Of a stretch of 64,000 bases of DNA, positions 1 to 10,559 are shown piece by piece. How positions within the stretch are numbered: position 1 is the stretch's first letter; the number at the start of each line of letters is the position of its first letter. The notes below the pieces were generated by a model. The model was not told the origin of the DNA and searched no databases. It saw nothing but the letters and a program-made list of their open reading frames with translations. The translations under genes were made by a program, and so were the position numbers. Source of the stretch: Athripsodes cinereus. Taxonomy: Eukaryota; Arthropoda; Insecta; Trichoptera; Leptoceridae. Location: contig OX388315.1 of the NCBI GenBank assembly GCA_947579605.1, positions 186,001 to 250,000 on the forward strand, read 5' to 3'.

Positions 1-690
1 TTCTTGAATTAGCCAATTAAGTGAATGGCTAGGCGGTTAGTTAAATGCCGGCATTAAATTGAAAGGCTGACAGAGATCTAGCGGGATTGTTTAATGCAGC
101 GTTCATCAATCGTTTATGTGTGGAATAGAGCGCAATTGGTTTTGGTTTTGCTGATATTCGTTTGAGTGGTGACCTGGTTTCGACGTACAAAGTCATTGTC
201 AGGCCGGGTCGCTGCTCGGTTGGGTGTTGGTGGAGCTGGGGCCAGTTGTGTTTTGCTCCATATATTATTATTTTATTACTCACTCGATCTATTTAATTTG
301 CATGCTTCTTAAGTCTTGTTTGTTGGTTAATTGAATTTTATGGTTTTTAGTTACAATATAATTTATTCGTATATTGTGATTTTTAAGTATTTTTCTTATG
401 CATCGTTTTATGTACCTATACGTTTTATATGAGTATTATACCTTTATTGTGTTTTCTTTTATTTTGCATGTCTGTAAAGGCGAAAGCCGTTTATATTGTT
501 AATAAATAAATAAATCAATTCTCGCGCCACAGTGCCAAATAAACAAACTAAATTTCAACAATCGGGCTAGTTTCGTTCAGGCAGGGTGTTGAACATTTGG
601 CGATTTTATTGTGATTCAGCGAATTAACAGTTAGACATTCAATTGAGTGCCGGCATTTTACCAACTGCCTAACTGGCTAGTCTAACTATC
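1..690. repeat. Element with inverted ends around a LINE/SINE-like tail
   Basis: A stretch around 12-60 (GGCTAGGCGGTTAGTTAAATG then CCGGCATTAAATTGAA) recurs in inverted, imperfect form around 632-690, both centred on ATGCCGGCA-like words. Between them lies moderately GC-rich DNA ending in a TAAATAAATAAAT tail at about 501-517, which looks like the 3' end of a retroelement. The left end may continue before the window. No protein is recognised. It could be a DNA transposon with long degraded terminal repeats or two separate inverted copies. Confidence 0.35.
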
Positions 691-699
691 GGGCGGTGG

Positions 700-2049
700 C
701 ATTTATATGTTTATACATTATTCACATATGACGTGTTACATAGGTAGGTACCTATATAATATAAAACATTTCTATATATATAATGAGTGTAGTTATAGAT
801 ATACAGACAGGGTCACAATATTCAGATCTAAATAGAATACTAATGGATGCCTTTTTTTGATGTATTGTTTAGGTATAAATTATTCTCTTTTATTCACGTT
901 CTCATTGCCCACACTTAAATTGTATTGATTGATAGATATAGGTATAGGAAATTGCAAATGAAACAGTATGCTTTTGAAATATGAAACGGGAACTAAATAT
1001 AAACAAAGGAATTGGTCTCTCACTTTTTTCTATAAGTTTTAAATGGTAAAAGACTTTTACCCACTTATTTTACAGTAAAAAAAAACAGAAAACTATTCGT
1101 ACTTATTTTACAGAAAAAGACAGCTTATTCGTGAAAATTCGCATATTCATATCATACATAGGTAGGTGTTAAATTCAAACATCATCCCCCCCTCTTATAC
1201 ACCTACCCTTTTTCAGTGTAGTGAAATATTAATTATGACTATAAGTTGCATTCCATGATGGGATGGTGGTAAAAATAAACAATACTATAACTCTAGTCTC
1301 GCTACTATGAATATAAGTAGGTACATACATACATACATAGCATTTACATATAATAGTAGTAGCCATGGTGAGCCCTCTAGGTAGGTACTCTGTTCTCAGG
1401 TATACCTAATATGGAAAATATCGATCAAAATGACATTATTAATATTGTTTTGTTTGCGTGTAGTGTGTATACATTCCTACCTGGTGTTAGTTATTAGGTA
1501 CCTACCCATACGTAGATAGGTAGGTAGATATTTGTAGTTTGAGGGAGGGGACAGTATCAGACTGATATTATTTATTAAATATAATATTATCTACACACTA
1601 GCTATCATACCCACTCTCATATGATCTATATTATACATACATGTTATATCAATCAACAATATCTACCTTCATAAGTAAATAGAATGCCGTGCAGGTTTTC
1701 ATATTAACTTTGATTATTGTAAATGATGTATGCATGTAACAACCTATGTAAAAATACTACTATAGTATGGGAAATCACTGCCTAATCCTGTCTATACCCT
1801 TGCCTTAGAATTCCACATCGACATCTTAGAAAAATTATTAATCATAATTTGTAGGTATATAAAAGTTGGTAGATGCAGCAGATCTAGCATTGAATATTAT
1901 TTTATATCAAACCCGATTCAAATATATTTAAAAATAAACTATATAAACATTTTGTATAGATTCGTGTCACATTTATACTTACAAACATATTACGTATATT
2001 ATTTATATTGAATATTATATTATATAGGCAGTATGTGGATATTGCCAGC
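700..2049. other. AT-rich non-coding stretch
   Basis: I see no gene or dated mobile element here. The sequence is AT-rich with recurrent AGGTAGGTACCTA words, short CATA runs (about 1322-1340) and many stops in every frame. Confidence 0.6.
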
Positions 2050-2058
2050 TAGAGAGGG

Positions 2059-2572
2059 AAAGTTGCCAAGTCTACGTATTTTTTATGTAGATCTTTATTT
2101 GCCAAATCTACGTATTTAACGTAGATTTTGTGTTTTGTTTACATCAGTCAATGCATAGGTGCTGATGAGAAAGATAAACTGTTTAAATAAATACGTACTT
2201 TTGGTTCCATTCGGTAATCTATGAACTTTCGGCCTAACCTGCGAACTTTTTTCCGGGCGTTTTTGGACTTTTTGTCAAATTAACGAATTTGATTCCCGAA
2301 AGTACCACTTCTCTAAATATACCTAATATATTATATCCCTTTATAAATCTTAGGAAATCACGAATATTTTCTCAAATAGATATACATACCATTTTGAAAA
2401 TTTGGTGACGGTGATGGTGAGAAGATAGAAATCGAGTTAAATGAAGTCACTAAATTTAATTGATACCTAAGTACAATATTTTCAGTTTTTTCGACATATT
2501 AACTAAAAATACCAAGTTCGGAAAATCTACGTACTTGTTGGTCTGATCTACGTCTTTGAATTGACAGCACTG
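2059..2572. mobile_element. Non-autonomous DNA transposon, hAT-like
   Basis: The element is flanked on both sides by TAGAGAGGG (2050-2058 and 2573-2581), a probable target duplication of 8-9 bp. Subterminal ACGTAGA/TCTACGT words recur in both orientations near each end (for example 2071-2077, 2087-2094, 2108-2130, 2525-2531, 2546-2552), as expected of transposase-binding repeats in hAT elements. The outermost ends match only loosely, and no transposase frame is present. Confidence 0.5.
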
Positions 2573-2581
2573 TAGAGAGGG

Positions 2582-3339
2582 TACCTACTACAAGCAGGTG
2601 GTCATCACATAATATTAGAAGGTAATATGGTTTTTATCTGTTCACAGTCTGTTGTCCCTTGCGTGATACAGTGCCTTACATTCAGCTAGTCAATCATTAT
2701 TAGGACACTTTACAGAAGCTCCGCAAACAAACGTATAAACAATACACAGTGGTGGATATTAAATTTACAAGTGAATTTAATGTCATTGTGTAGGAGTAAT
2801 TTTACATGTTATATCACTTTTTTACATCTTTGGAAATTTACAATATTGGATATATGCATTGAATACTGACGTGCCTAAAAATGGAAGACGCAATACTAAC
2901 AACTTTTTTGTTGCCATTCAAAGGATTAACGAGTGTTTAATTAAACAATATTATTGGACTCCACAAAATAATTATGTAATTCTCTTTCCTTTGTTTTCCG
3001 TTGATAACTCACACGGATTATTATTAACTATTTTGAGATTGTACCGTCATTCAAACATAATTGATATCGTTGGTTACAAAAAAAAGAAAAAATATGTGCA
3101 CATAAAATGAGTTAAAATCATACAACTATCGGAATCAATTACTGACTAATATTATATTATTATATATATTTTATATAAAATATATATAATACTTGACACG
3201 ACGAGTCCGTTTGAAACATTCCTAGAAAATCGATAAATAAATTTACTAAGTGACGTTACGTTATATGAAAATAAACAGTCATAATTAAAGGATAGATAAT
3301 TTTGTGATCAGTAGGTATTTGGTTCTTGTTAACTGAAAC
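2582..3339. other. Upstream region of the 3340 gene, no firm feature
   Basis: This is AT-rich sequence leading up to the small gene at 3340. A stop-free frame at 2859-3110 (+) encodes 83 residues with no recognisable domain and ordinary AT-rich composition. I do not treat it as a gene. The last part (about 3200-3339) is probably 5' leader or promoter of the next gene, but no core promoter element is clear. Confidence 0.4.
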
Positions 3340-4364
3340 ATGAAACATCAGAAGGTTTCTGTGGACGTGTGGAGTATGGTGAAGACTATGGTAGGATACC
3401 TGGCCGTGGTCGTGTTGGGAGGAGTACTACTGAGGCTCATGATAGCTGTGGTAATGTTGCCCAGGAGGTTCGCCAGAGAAAGAGAAAACGTGGACAGAGC
3501 TATTAAAAACCTTCAAGTAAGTCTTTGGAATATTTACTATTATTTTTTTTACTAAGTTTAACGCGCAGATGACAAAACCTATCGGAATATCACAATTGGA
3601 GAATATGTTAACGAAATTCAATTACATATGCAATATATGTTACATTACATATGCAGTATATATGATGTAATGCCATGCAAAAAGTGTTCAGAATCACTCT
3701 AAATAAAGTGGGCTGGTTTTTGGTCTGAGCCAAAAAGAGTGGAAAATGGTGAAAAGGGGTGAAAAATAGATGCACATGATTAAATTTCGTTTATGAATCA
3801 TTTGAAACTGTTTCAAGTATTTTACGATTTTATTTTATTCACTGTGTCGGTGTTAAGGTAGTAGAATTCCATATCGAAAAAATAAAACAGGTGTTTTATT
3901 CTACTAAAGATTATATTTTGTGAGAGAGACGTCTTTCGTCTTATGAGGACATTGTCAATCAAGAGATTGACAATGTCCTCATAAGACGAAAGACGTCTCT
4001 CTCACAAAATATAATTTTTAGTAGAATAAAACACCTGTTTTATTTTTTCGATTTTATTTTACTTTGAAATACAAAACAACTAGTTCATTATTTGTTTACT
4101 TAATTGTACGTTTACATGGTGCCCTTACTGAATTTTACTTAATTTATTCGAGAAATCAATACATCAATAATATTTTATAAAATACTTCATTAATTTCAGG
4201 AACGATACCCAGAATGTTTCAAGGATGCCGCGGAAGGAATTGAGAGTGAAAAAAATAAAAACGAAGGACGCGAAACAGAAGAGGATGAACAGGAGGAGTT
4301 GGAGGAAGCGGAACAAATAGAGCAAGTAGAAATAAAAGGAGACCTTGAAAAGAAAGCTGATTGA
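3340..4364 (+). CDS. Two-exon gene for a 113-residue single-pass membrane microprotein
   Basis: Exon 1 is 3340-3516 (59 codons), followed by a GTAAGT donor at 3517. Exon 2 is 4200-4364 after a TTAATTTCAG acceptor ending at 4199. The junction falls between codons and the frame stays open to TGA at 4362. The product has a short polar N-terminus, one strong transmembrane segment (about residues 16-40), a basic patch PRRFARER right after it, and a very acidic, coiled-coil-like tail (about residues 69-113, rich in E and K). The start has A at -3. The coding parts are more GC-rich than the surroundings. The intron carries a complete foldback element (3838-4048). An AATAAA lies near 4552. I do not recognise the family. 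The layout suggests a membrane-anchored adaptor or small regulatory membrane protein, but that is inference. Confidence 0.72.
3838..4048 (-). mobile_element. Hammerhead-bearing foldback element, copy 1
   Basis: This 211-bp element has a 13-bp target duplication CGATTTTATTTTA (3825-3837 and 4049-4061). It consists of a tail (TTCACTGTGTCGG... GTAGTAGAATTCCAT, 3838-3870) and a near-perfect palindrome (about 3873-4052) whose arms meet at AAGA (3961-3964). The strand given puts the conserved ...CACCGACACAGTGAA end last. The same tail sits beside copies at 23115 and 49023. Each arm contains a hammerhead-like core. No protein is encoded. The variable 12-13 bp duplication fits a retroelement better than a DNA transposon. 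It lies in the intron of the microprotein gene. Confidence 0.75.
3963..4003 (+). ncRNA. Hammerhead-ribozyme-like motif (variant U3/A8)
   Basis: Read 5' to 3' the motif has stem I GAGA (3963-3966), core UUGACAA (3967-3973), a bulged U, stem II GUC (3975-3977) and GAC (3985-3987), GAAA (3988-3991), a palindromic stem III GACGUC closed by U (3998), C17 (3999), and stem I UCUC (4000-4003) pairing with GAGA. This matches the hammerhead order CUGANGA / GAAA / UH except that position 3 is U and position 8 is A. In full-length hammerheads positions 3 and 8 pair, so U-A could replace C-G. Stem III has no loop, as in dimer-acting hammerheads of Penelope-like elements. The opposite arm has the same motif on the minus strand. 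Activity is unproven, and the fold competes with the long hairpin. Confidence 0.5.
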
Positions 4365-4369
4365 GTAGT

Positions 4370-4860
4370 TTTATACTTACACATATATATATATATCAAG
4401 GTTTTATTATTATATATGATTAGGTATACTATCATACTCGCGTAATATTATCATTTTTATTATATAAGTAGGTACCTTTATCATAATGCAAGTAGCTGTT
4501 ATAAGTAGGTACGTAAGTATATTATAATTATATACAAGCATTTAGAATAGATAATAAAAAAGTGTATTTATCTGAAAGCAATGATGTAAGAAAGCGCAGA
4601 CAACGAAAACGAAATCCTATAGAATGGCCGCGTGTTGATATATAAAAGATATAAAATAATTTATTTTTTTAAATGTTACTCTGCTGTGAAATTATAACAG
4701 CATAAGGCCAAGGCGATCTCAACAAGAAAATAATAAAATAATTTTGAAAAAGCAATAGAAAGGAATAAAAAAACATCGTATTGGCATACCATCCTCTACC
4801 TACATAACATGATATGTATGTAGTATGCAGGTATTGTATGTATGTATATTTAAAAAGTTT
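4370..4860. other. 3' flank of the microprotein gene
   Basis: This is AT-rich sequence with AATAAA near 4552 and 4664, probably 3' untranslated region followed by intergenic DNA. No further coding signal is seen. Confidence 0.4.
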
Positions 4861-5184
4861 ATATTAACGAAAACAATTGAATCTTGAATCCAAATCTTTT
4901 CAAAAATAATTTGTCATATATACCTAATTCTATTTTTTTTTCTCCATTTCGGTTTGAGGTTTTACTCCATTTCACTGTGTACAGTCGGCAGACATTTGGT
5001 TCAAGCCTTTGCATGTGGTACGAGACTCGGTCCGTTGCCGGAATATGCAATTTGGATCTGTCGGAAAGATGTCATGTTTCTACATTGGTCAATACCACCT
5101 TCATTGATACACGTGTCCAGTCAGGACCATCTCACAAAATGGCCGACCCAACATCAAATCCTATATGCGAGGAGTATCGCATAT

Positions 5185-5405
5185 AATGAATGACTGTATG
5201 AATTTTCATCCGAAATGCATGCGAAAAATCAAAACAAGTCTCTTACTAAATGCGAAGGCATGAGCCAAGCCAATGATATGGAGTAAAACCTTTAGCTTAT
5301 ATTATCTCCTGCGTAAAAAAATATGACATTTCATTCATGAAATGCATGTTAGTTTTTCGCTTGAATTTCGGGTGAAAATTAGATCATACAGTCATTCAAT
5401 ATATG
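5185..5405. repeat. Foldback repeat
   Basis: The segment beginning AATGAATGACTGTATGAATT (about 5186) with ATCCGAAATGCATGCGAAAA recurs inverted at about 5337-5402 (TTTTTCGCTTGAATTTCGGG ... CATACAGTCATTCAAT). The arms are about 55 bp and imperfect, around a 90-base centre. It looks like a MITE or the two ends of a larger element. A GC-richer block at 4975-5175 abuts it and may belong to the same repeat. A (GT)n run follows at 5405-5420. Confidence 0.45.
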
Positions 5406-5433
5406 TGTGTGTGTGTGTGTACTATAGCTATAA

Positions 5434-5968
5434 TTATTATAGTGTTGTGGAATTCTCAAGAAATAATTTTTGGAGAAATTTACCGAGAAATTTCTCGGTA
5501 AATTTCTCGAAGTAGAGAATTTTCCGAGAATTTTTTTTATTTTTTATTTAACAGTAGGTATAATAAAAAATACTTTATTCAATGAATAATAACAATGTAC
5601 AAATGTTGAGACAATTTATCACTAATTAATTATGGAAACAAAAAATGTTAGGTACCTACATAGAAAAAAGTGATTATAACTGATGTAAAATCTTGATGTT
5701 TGACACCCCACATGCCCATATTTAAGTTTAAAAAAAATTGCAAGTACGTATATGGAAAAAAGTGTTAAAAACCTCTGATTTGGGCCTTACTCAGCCCCAC
5801 AAATTTGGGATCAATCAGGTTGGCTGCGAAAAGTACTGGGCGAAAGATCATAATACCACTAAGAAAAATTATGGAGAGAAATTTCTCTTCCATCAGAGGA
5901 GAAATTCTCGGAGAAATTTCTCGTTCTCGAGAAATTTCTTTGGAGAATTTTCTCTTCTCACATCACTA
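5434..5968. mobile_element. Non-autonomous element with TTTCTCGAGAAA-type ends
   Basis: Both ends are built of GAGAAATTTCTC-like palindromic words (5450-5535 and 5868-5960). The left edge reads AGTGTTGTGGAATTCTC and the right edge TTCTCTTCTCACATCACT, an imperfect inverted pair typical of hAT-like MITEs. An identical 13-bp ACTATAGCTATAA lies on both sides (5421-5433 and 5969-5981). This is longer than the 8 bp expected for hAT, so the true border is uncertain. The middle contains a retroelement-tail-like segment (TACTTTATTCAATGAATAAT, about 5570) that resembles sequence at about 30215. Confidence 0.5.
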
Positions 5969-6437
5969 ACTATAGCTATAAGTATGGATATTTTATATGT
6001 AAGCAATATAATCGTATTAACTAAATTCTACATTTTGTTTCTTTTTATTGGCACTACCATAACTACCTATAACTAAATATTTTAAATTCTACATACCTAC
6101 ATATTATACTTATAATCCGTGTAATTGTATTTTCAAATAAAATTTATTTTCAAAAAAGATTGTTACTTTCCATTATGGACTAGGTATATCCACTCCAAGT
6201 GTCCTTGTAGATTTCATGTACCTACTCGTATATATACCTCATATATAAAGGTAGATAATGTATATAGGAAAGATTTTACTGTATGTTTATAATACATGTA
6301 CATGAACCTTCTCATAAATGTGAACTCTATTTTTAAGTCATTAACCAAACCTTTAAGAAAAGTTTGTTATTGAAATGGTTTACCTGAATACAAATTTCAA
6401 GGTTTCAAATGTGTAACCTAATCATTTTAATAATCTA

Positions 6438-6662
6438 ACTGGATTGGCCACAACATCAGGCACCCAGGACTGCTTATTACCGTCGCAGAGGGTAGGACCG
6501 AATGCACAAATGGTAGAGGCCGACCAAGAGACGCTTAGGTATATGGACCAACTGAAGAAGGACATGAACTGTGGCACATACGTACAACTAAAAAGACAGC
6601 TGAAAATAGGGAGGAATGGAGAAGAAAATCCAAACTTATTGCAGACAATCCAATAGATTGCA
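6438..6662 (+). pseudogene. LINE 3' end, C-terminal reverse-transcriptase tail (family D)
   Basis: This is a broken copy of the C-terminal part of a non-LTR retrotransposon polyprotein. It has the NWIGHNIRHPGLL and NGRGRPRDA motifs seen intact at 57240-57330. An in-frame stop and frameshift follow RPRDA, and the usual end (EEWRRKSKLIADN) is in another frame. It is 5'-truncated, keeping only about 225 bp, and ends near CAATAGATTGCATGTAACTC. The element is dead. Confidence 0.8.
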
Positions 6663-6858
6663 TGTAACTCGTCACTTTGATTTTGTCTCTATAGGTTATT
6701 TGATTGTAGTACAATTTTATAATTAAATTAATCGTCATATACCTATCATTTGATTATCACTACATTCTAAACCATTATTTACATCCATTCTGTAATAAAT
6801 TTAGCAGTTTTATAGTATCTAATTTCTATTAAAGTTTTTTCTAATGAAATATTTTATC

Positions 6859-7210
6859 AAAATACTGACTCGAGTAAATTTGTAAGTGGTTGTACAGTCG
6901 TGTAAAGCCATCTCTAGATTCATACTGAAAACAAAATGGAACATCCCCTTAAGCCACTAGAGTATTAAACAATTGTGGAGAATGGAACTATGTATCGAAT
7001 ATTATCATTCATTACTATACCGATACAATTATATAAAATACTGACTCGAGTAAATTTGTAAGTGGTTGTACAGTCGTGTAAAGCCATCTCTAGATTCATA
7101 CTGAAAACAAAATGGAACATCCCCTTAAGCCACTAGAGTATTAAACAATTGTGGAGAATGGAACTATGTATCGAATATTATCATTCATTACTATACCGAT
7201 ACAATTATAT
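6859..7210. repeat. Tandem duplication, 2 x 176 bp
   Basis: The block beginning AAAATACTGACTCGAGTAAA occurs at 6859-7034 and again immediately at 7035-7210. By eye the copies are identical, so the duplication is recent (or an assembly artefact). The unit holds no recognisable gene. Confidence 0.9.
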
Positions 7211-7774
7211 AGTCGACACGCATAGCAGAACATTATTAATTATTTTATTATCCTGGTCATTTTAATTCTTCAATTTGCCGTTATAGAGGTTGCATACAGA
7301 GAGGCGCACTAGTTTCATGAAAATTGTGCCTTATTTTGTGTATTGTATACTTGATACCAAAATGTTACATAAAAGTGATACAAATGCTGCTGCCACTCTA
7401 GGATTTTTCCATAAATTTCCATAAATAAGAGAAGATAACTAATTCTTTGTGTATTGAATTATTGAGTGAATTTTAAAAGGAATTTATAATAAAAACTCCT
7501 TTCAAAAGTGTTTGGTAACTTTTACTCTACTAGGTATAGAGATTAATAATCGTTAATGTTATCTCTTAACGAATTAACATTATTGTATAGTTTCATATAA
7601 TCTTTGTTAAATAACGTAATCAGCAGACAAACACAATTTACTTAAATCTTTCGTCATTTCTATTATTTTAAACACAAATAATACATACTTAAATGGACGT
7701 CATTGATAACACACATATAATATGTACAATATAACAAATATAGGTTAATTATATACAAAACACTTTTCGCTAGC

Positions 7775-7810
7775 CTGATGATGAGAGCGGAAGCTCTTGA
7801 AAGCCGGCTC
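7775..7810 (+). ncRNA. Hammerhead-ribozyme core of Penelope-like type
   Basis: The core reads CUGAUGA (7775-7781), a bulged U, stem II GAGAGC-GGAA-GCUCUU, GAAA (7799-7802), a stem III formed by the palindrome GCCGGC closed by A-U, and C17 at 7810. All conserved hammerhead core residues are present, including C3 and G8. Stem I is weak (C-G and G-C next to the core: ...GC before CUGAUGA and GC after C7810). Zero-loop stem III is the form reported for hammerheads in Penelope-like retroelements. The following GATATACTAAAAAGGTGTTT (about 7832-7851) may be part of the same element. No reverse transcriptase frame is seen nearby. Confidence 0.6.
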
Positions 7811-7849
7811 GCGACCAATGAAGTCACACTGGATATACTAAAAAGGTGT

Positions 7850-9060
7850 TTTATTTATAATTAATACACAAAACATATAAGTTAATCGCATACAAAAATA
7901 AATAAAAAAGTTAGATTTTGTTAGATACAAATAATGTTAATATAATCGAGAAAGCTTTCCACATCTAGTGAGTATCAATGTACATAGGTACCTACTTTAG
8001 ACTAGGTGTGTTTCCCGCGCATACTCCTGTACTGCGTAGTGTACAACTGTACACCCACGTCACAGCCGGGACTTATAACAAAGAGCTCGGCCGGAGGCTT
8101 TCTGTGCCGTGAAATATTACAGATATCGCATTATATAATTATATATCGCTTATCAATAATATATATAAACATATTTACACAATACATTAATTCAATTAGT
8201 TGCTCAATATCAAAGTAATTTATTATCTAGTGATGTACTTCTCATACAAAACATTCAATTGGTTTAACACGCCGAATCCTATGTCCTCTCGTGTTGTCAC
8301 CGCGTAACGTTGATCCTGAAAATCGAAACAGTGTTACTGCGAGAATAAAAATAACCTACAAATGCCGTGTTTAAATTATTACCAACGATATAAATAACCA
8401 GGCTATTCTAATGTATTAAGTCAATCAATAAAACTACTAGTGTATTTTAGTTTCATACGAAATGGTAAAAGAATAAGTATTGTGTTTTGATTCCATGGCA
8501 AGGTGCATCGTATTGTGGAAAGTTGCAGCATGAGAGACGTTAACAGGAAGACGTGAGGTGCAACTGAACAGTTTTATTATATTCATATAAAATTATTTGA
8601 TACCACTTAAATATATGAGATAGGGAGGGAGATAGAGAGAGACTACATTTAAGTACCTATATAATTATATTGATATCAGATGAGATAAGGCGGCGAGCGA
8701 CCACTGATAACGATGTTCTGCTGTTGCTTATAATAATAAACAATGTGTTTAGTTGGAGAAGTTACATTGCAATATTCACACTGTGACAATTATAATATTT
8801 TATTGTTACTATTACTAAACTCGGTGCAATATAAGTTTTCAAGCTCAATCCTCTTATGATACAGTAAATATTTATGTATTCTGTGTTGTGGTATTTATTA
8901 TGTGATGGTAGTGTAGGTAGCACGAGTCGGTGAGGTGAATGAGTCAAGTGTGCCAATCGTTGTAATATTATTTGTTATAGCTATCTTCATAGAGATAGGT
9001 ACATGTTATAATTATTGAAAGTGTTGTGATAGTTGATAGTACTGTATTACCTGTCGAGTA
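7850..9060. other. Mostly AT-rich; possible 5' leader towards 9097
   Basis: There is no clear gene. A GC-richer island at 8020-8110 (CCCGCGCATACTCC ... GAGCTCGGCCGGAGGC) is unexplained. The stretch 8680-9095 (GGCGGCGAGCGACCACTG...) could be the 5' untranslated region or promoter of the start exon at 9097, but no initiator or TATA box is convincing. Confidence 0.35.
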
Positions 9061-9096
9061 TTAACATTATAATAATAATAGTGTGAGTTCTGCAGG

Positions 9097-9173
9097 ATGC
9101 CGTACTACAGAGAGGACCGCATGAGTCGCAGACCCATGATGAGGGGATCGAGGACATCCAGTATGTCTGTAGG
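9097..9173 (+). CDS. Probable first coding exon, Arg/Met/Ser-rich N-terminus
   Basis: An ATG at 9097 (A at -3) lies two bases after TTCTGCAG, a possible acceptor ending at 9095. It opens a frame MPYYREDRMSRRPMMRG... of 25 codons plus two bases, stopping at a strong GTAAGT donor (9174-9179). Base composition is clearly more GC-rich than the surroundings. The rest of the gene is not identified. Splicing to the acceptor at 19125 would add about 26 codons before a stop at 19202, which is not persuasive. The next exon may lie outside the window. I do not recognise the protein; a basic, disordered N-terminus is all that can be said. Confidence 0.5.
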
Positions 9174-9463
9174 GTAAGTCTCACTTAACACCTTCACTTG
9201 CGTTCAAATGCATTCTATGTGTCATATTTCAAAATTTCCCAAGTAAATAAAAAAAATGGAATTACATATAAGTAAGATGGGGTGCCACTGTAGTAGCATG
9301 GATATTTAGACCAACAGAAATATCAATATAAACATAAAATTTCTCCGTGAAATCCATAACAATTTGCTATATAGTCATTATGTCCATATGTTGAATATAA
9401 TTATGAGGAGTCTCGAGATACTGATACTGATGTGAAAACAACAACAGTCTGGAAGATTGGAAT

Positions 9464-9772
9464 ATGAGTGAAACATTAATGCAAAGGATGGTGAGATGCT
9501 ATGCGACAATATTCCATGAAGATAATGAAGTGATGGCAAATGGCTGGAAAGGGGAAGAAAATAAAATGCGAAATTCAATAATTAATAAAACAATATTGTT
9601 TGTAGAAATGATTAGTTCAGTTTTCTTAAAATTCTCAGGAGCAGAAGAAAAGTATTTACATTTTTTTGATCGATTACATATTAGATCCAATTTCGGCAGG
9701 CAATTTAAGCTTGTAGATCTATTGTTTCAGAGCCTAAACCTCTACAATAAGGCCATCGGCGGAAATAAGTAA
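9464..9772 (+). CDS. Unrecognised open frame, 102 residues
   Basis: This is an unusually long open frame for this AT-rich region, extending back to about 9440 before a stop. It encodes a mixed charged and hydrophobic protein with no motif I know. Open frames also exist on the opposite strand. It lies about 300 bases downstream of the start exon at 9097, inside its presumed intron. It may be chance or a worn transposon remnant. Confidence 0.15.
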   Translation: MSETLMQRMVRCYATIFHEDNEVMANGWKGEENKMRNSIINKTILFVEMISSVFLKFSGAEEKYLHFFDRLHIRSNFGRQFKLVDLLFQSLNLYNKAIGGNK

Positions 9773-9923
9773 ATAAGCAAGTATTGAATCCAAGCATTAA
9801 TTTTCTATTTTACTAGCCAAATAAGATTCTCGTATACTTAATTGAAAATACAGGGCAGATAGGTATATACAATTACTTAAAATTAATTTATACACCAGAG
9901 TAGGTATACAAAATTATTTTCCT

Positions 9924-10559
9924 ATATACAGTCATATATCCCTTCATTGATTGTGATCGTAGTATCACCTTATATATGTTACAACATTAATCATCTAGAA
10001 AGCATTATTATGTTCCTTATCAATGACCTGATAGTTAGATAATATTAACTATATACAGTCATATATCCCTTCATTGATTGTGATCGTAGTATCACCTTAT
10101 ATATGTTACAACATTAATCATCTAGAAAGCATTATTATGTTCCTTATCAATGACCTGATAGTTAGATAATATTAACTATATACAGTCATATATCCCTTCA
10201 TTGATTGTGATCGTAGTATCACCTTATATATGTTACAACATTAATCATCTAGAAAGCATTATTATGTTCCTTATCAATGACCTGATAGTTAGATAATATT
10301 AACTATATACAGTCATATATCCCTTCATTGATTGTGATCGTAGTATCACCTTATATATGTTACAACATTAATCATCTAGAAAGCATTATTATGTTCCTTA
10401 TCAATGACCTGATAGTTAGATAATATTAACTATATACAGTCATATATATCCCTTCATTGATTGTGATCGTAGTATCACCTTATATATGTTACAACATTAA
10501 TCATCTAGAAAGCATTATTATGTTCCTTATCAATGACCTGATAGTTAGATAATATTAAC
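9924..10559. repeat. Tandem array, 5 x 127 bp
   Basis: Five direct copies of a 127-bp unit start with TATATACAGTCATATATCCC. The GTCATATATC word falls at 9931, 10058, 10185, 10312 and 10439. The copies appear identical except that the fifth has an extra AT (CATATATATCC). Such homogeneity means recent expansion. The unit encodes nothing recognisable. Confidence 0.95.

Noticed and set aside
2161..2176. CTGATGAGAAAGA as a hammerhead core
   Set aside because: CUGAUGA runs straight into GAAA with no room for stem II, so it cannot fold as a hammerhead.
5406..5420. (GT)n run as a regulatory site
   Set aside because: A simple dinucleotide microsatellite with no associated gene.
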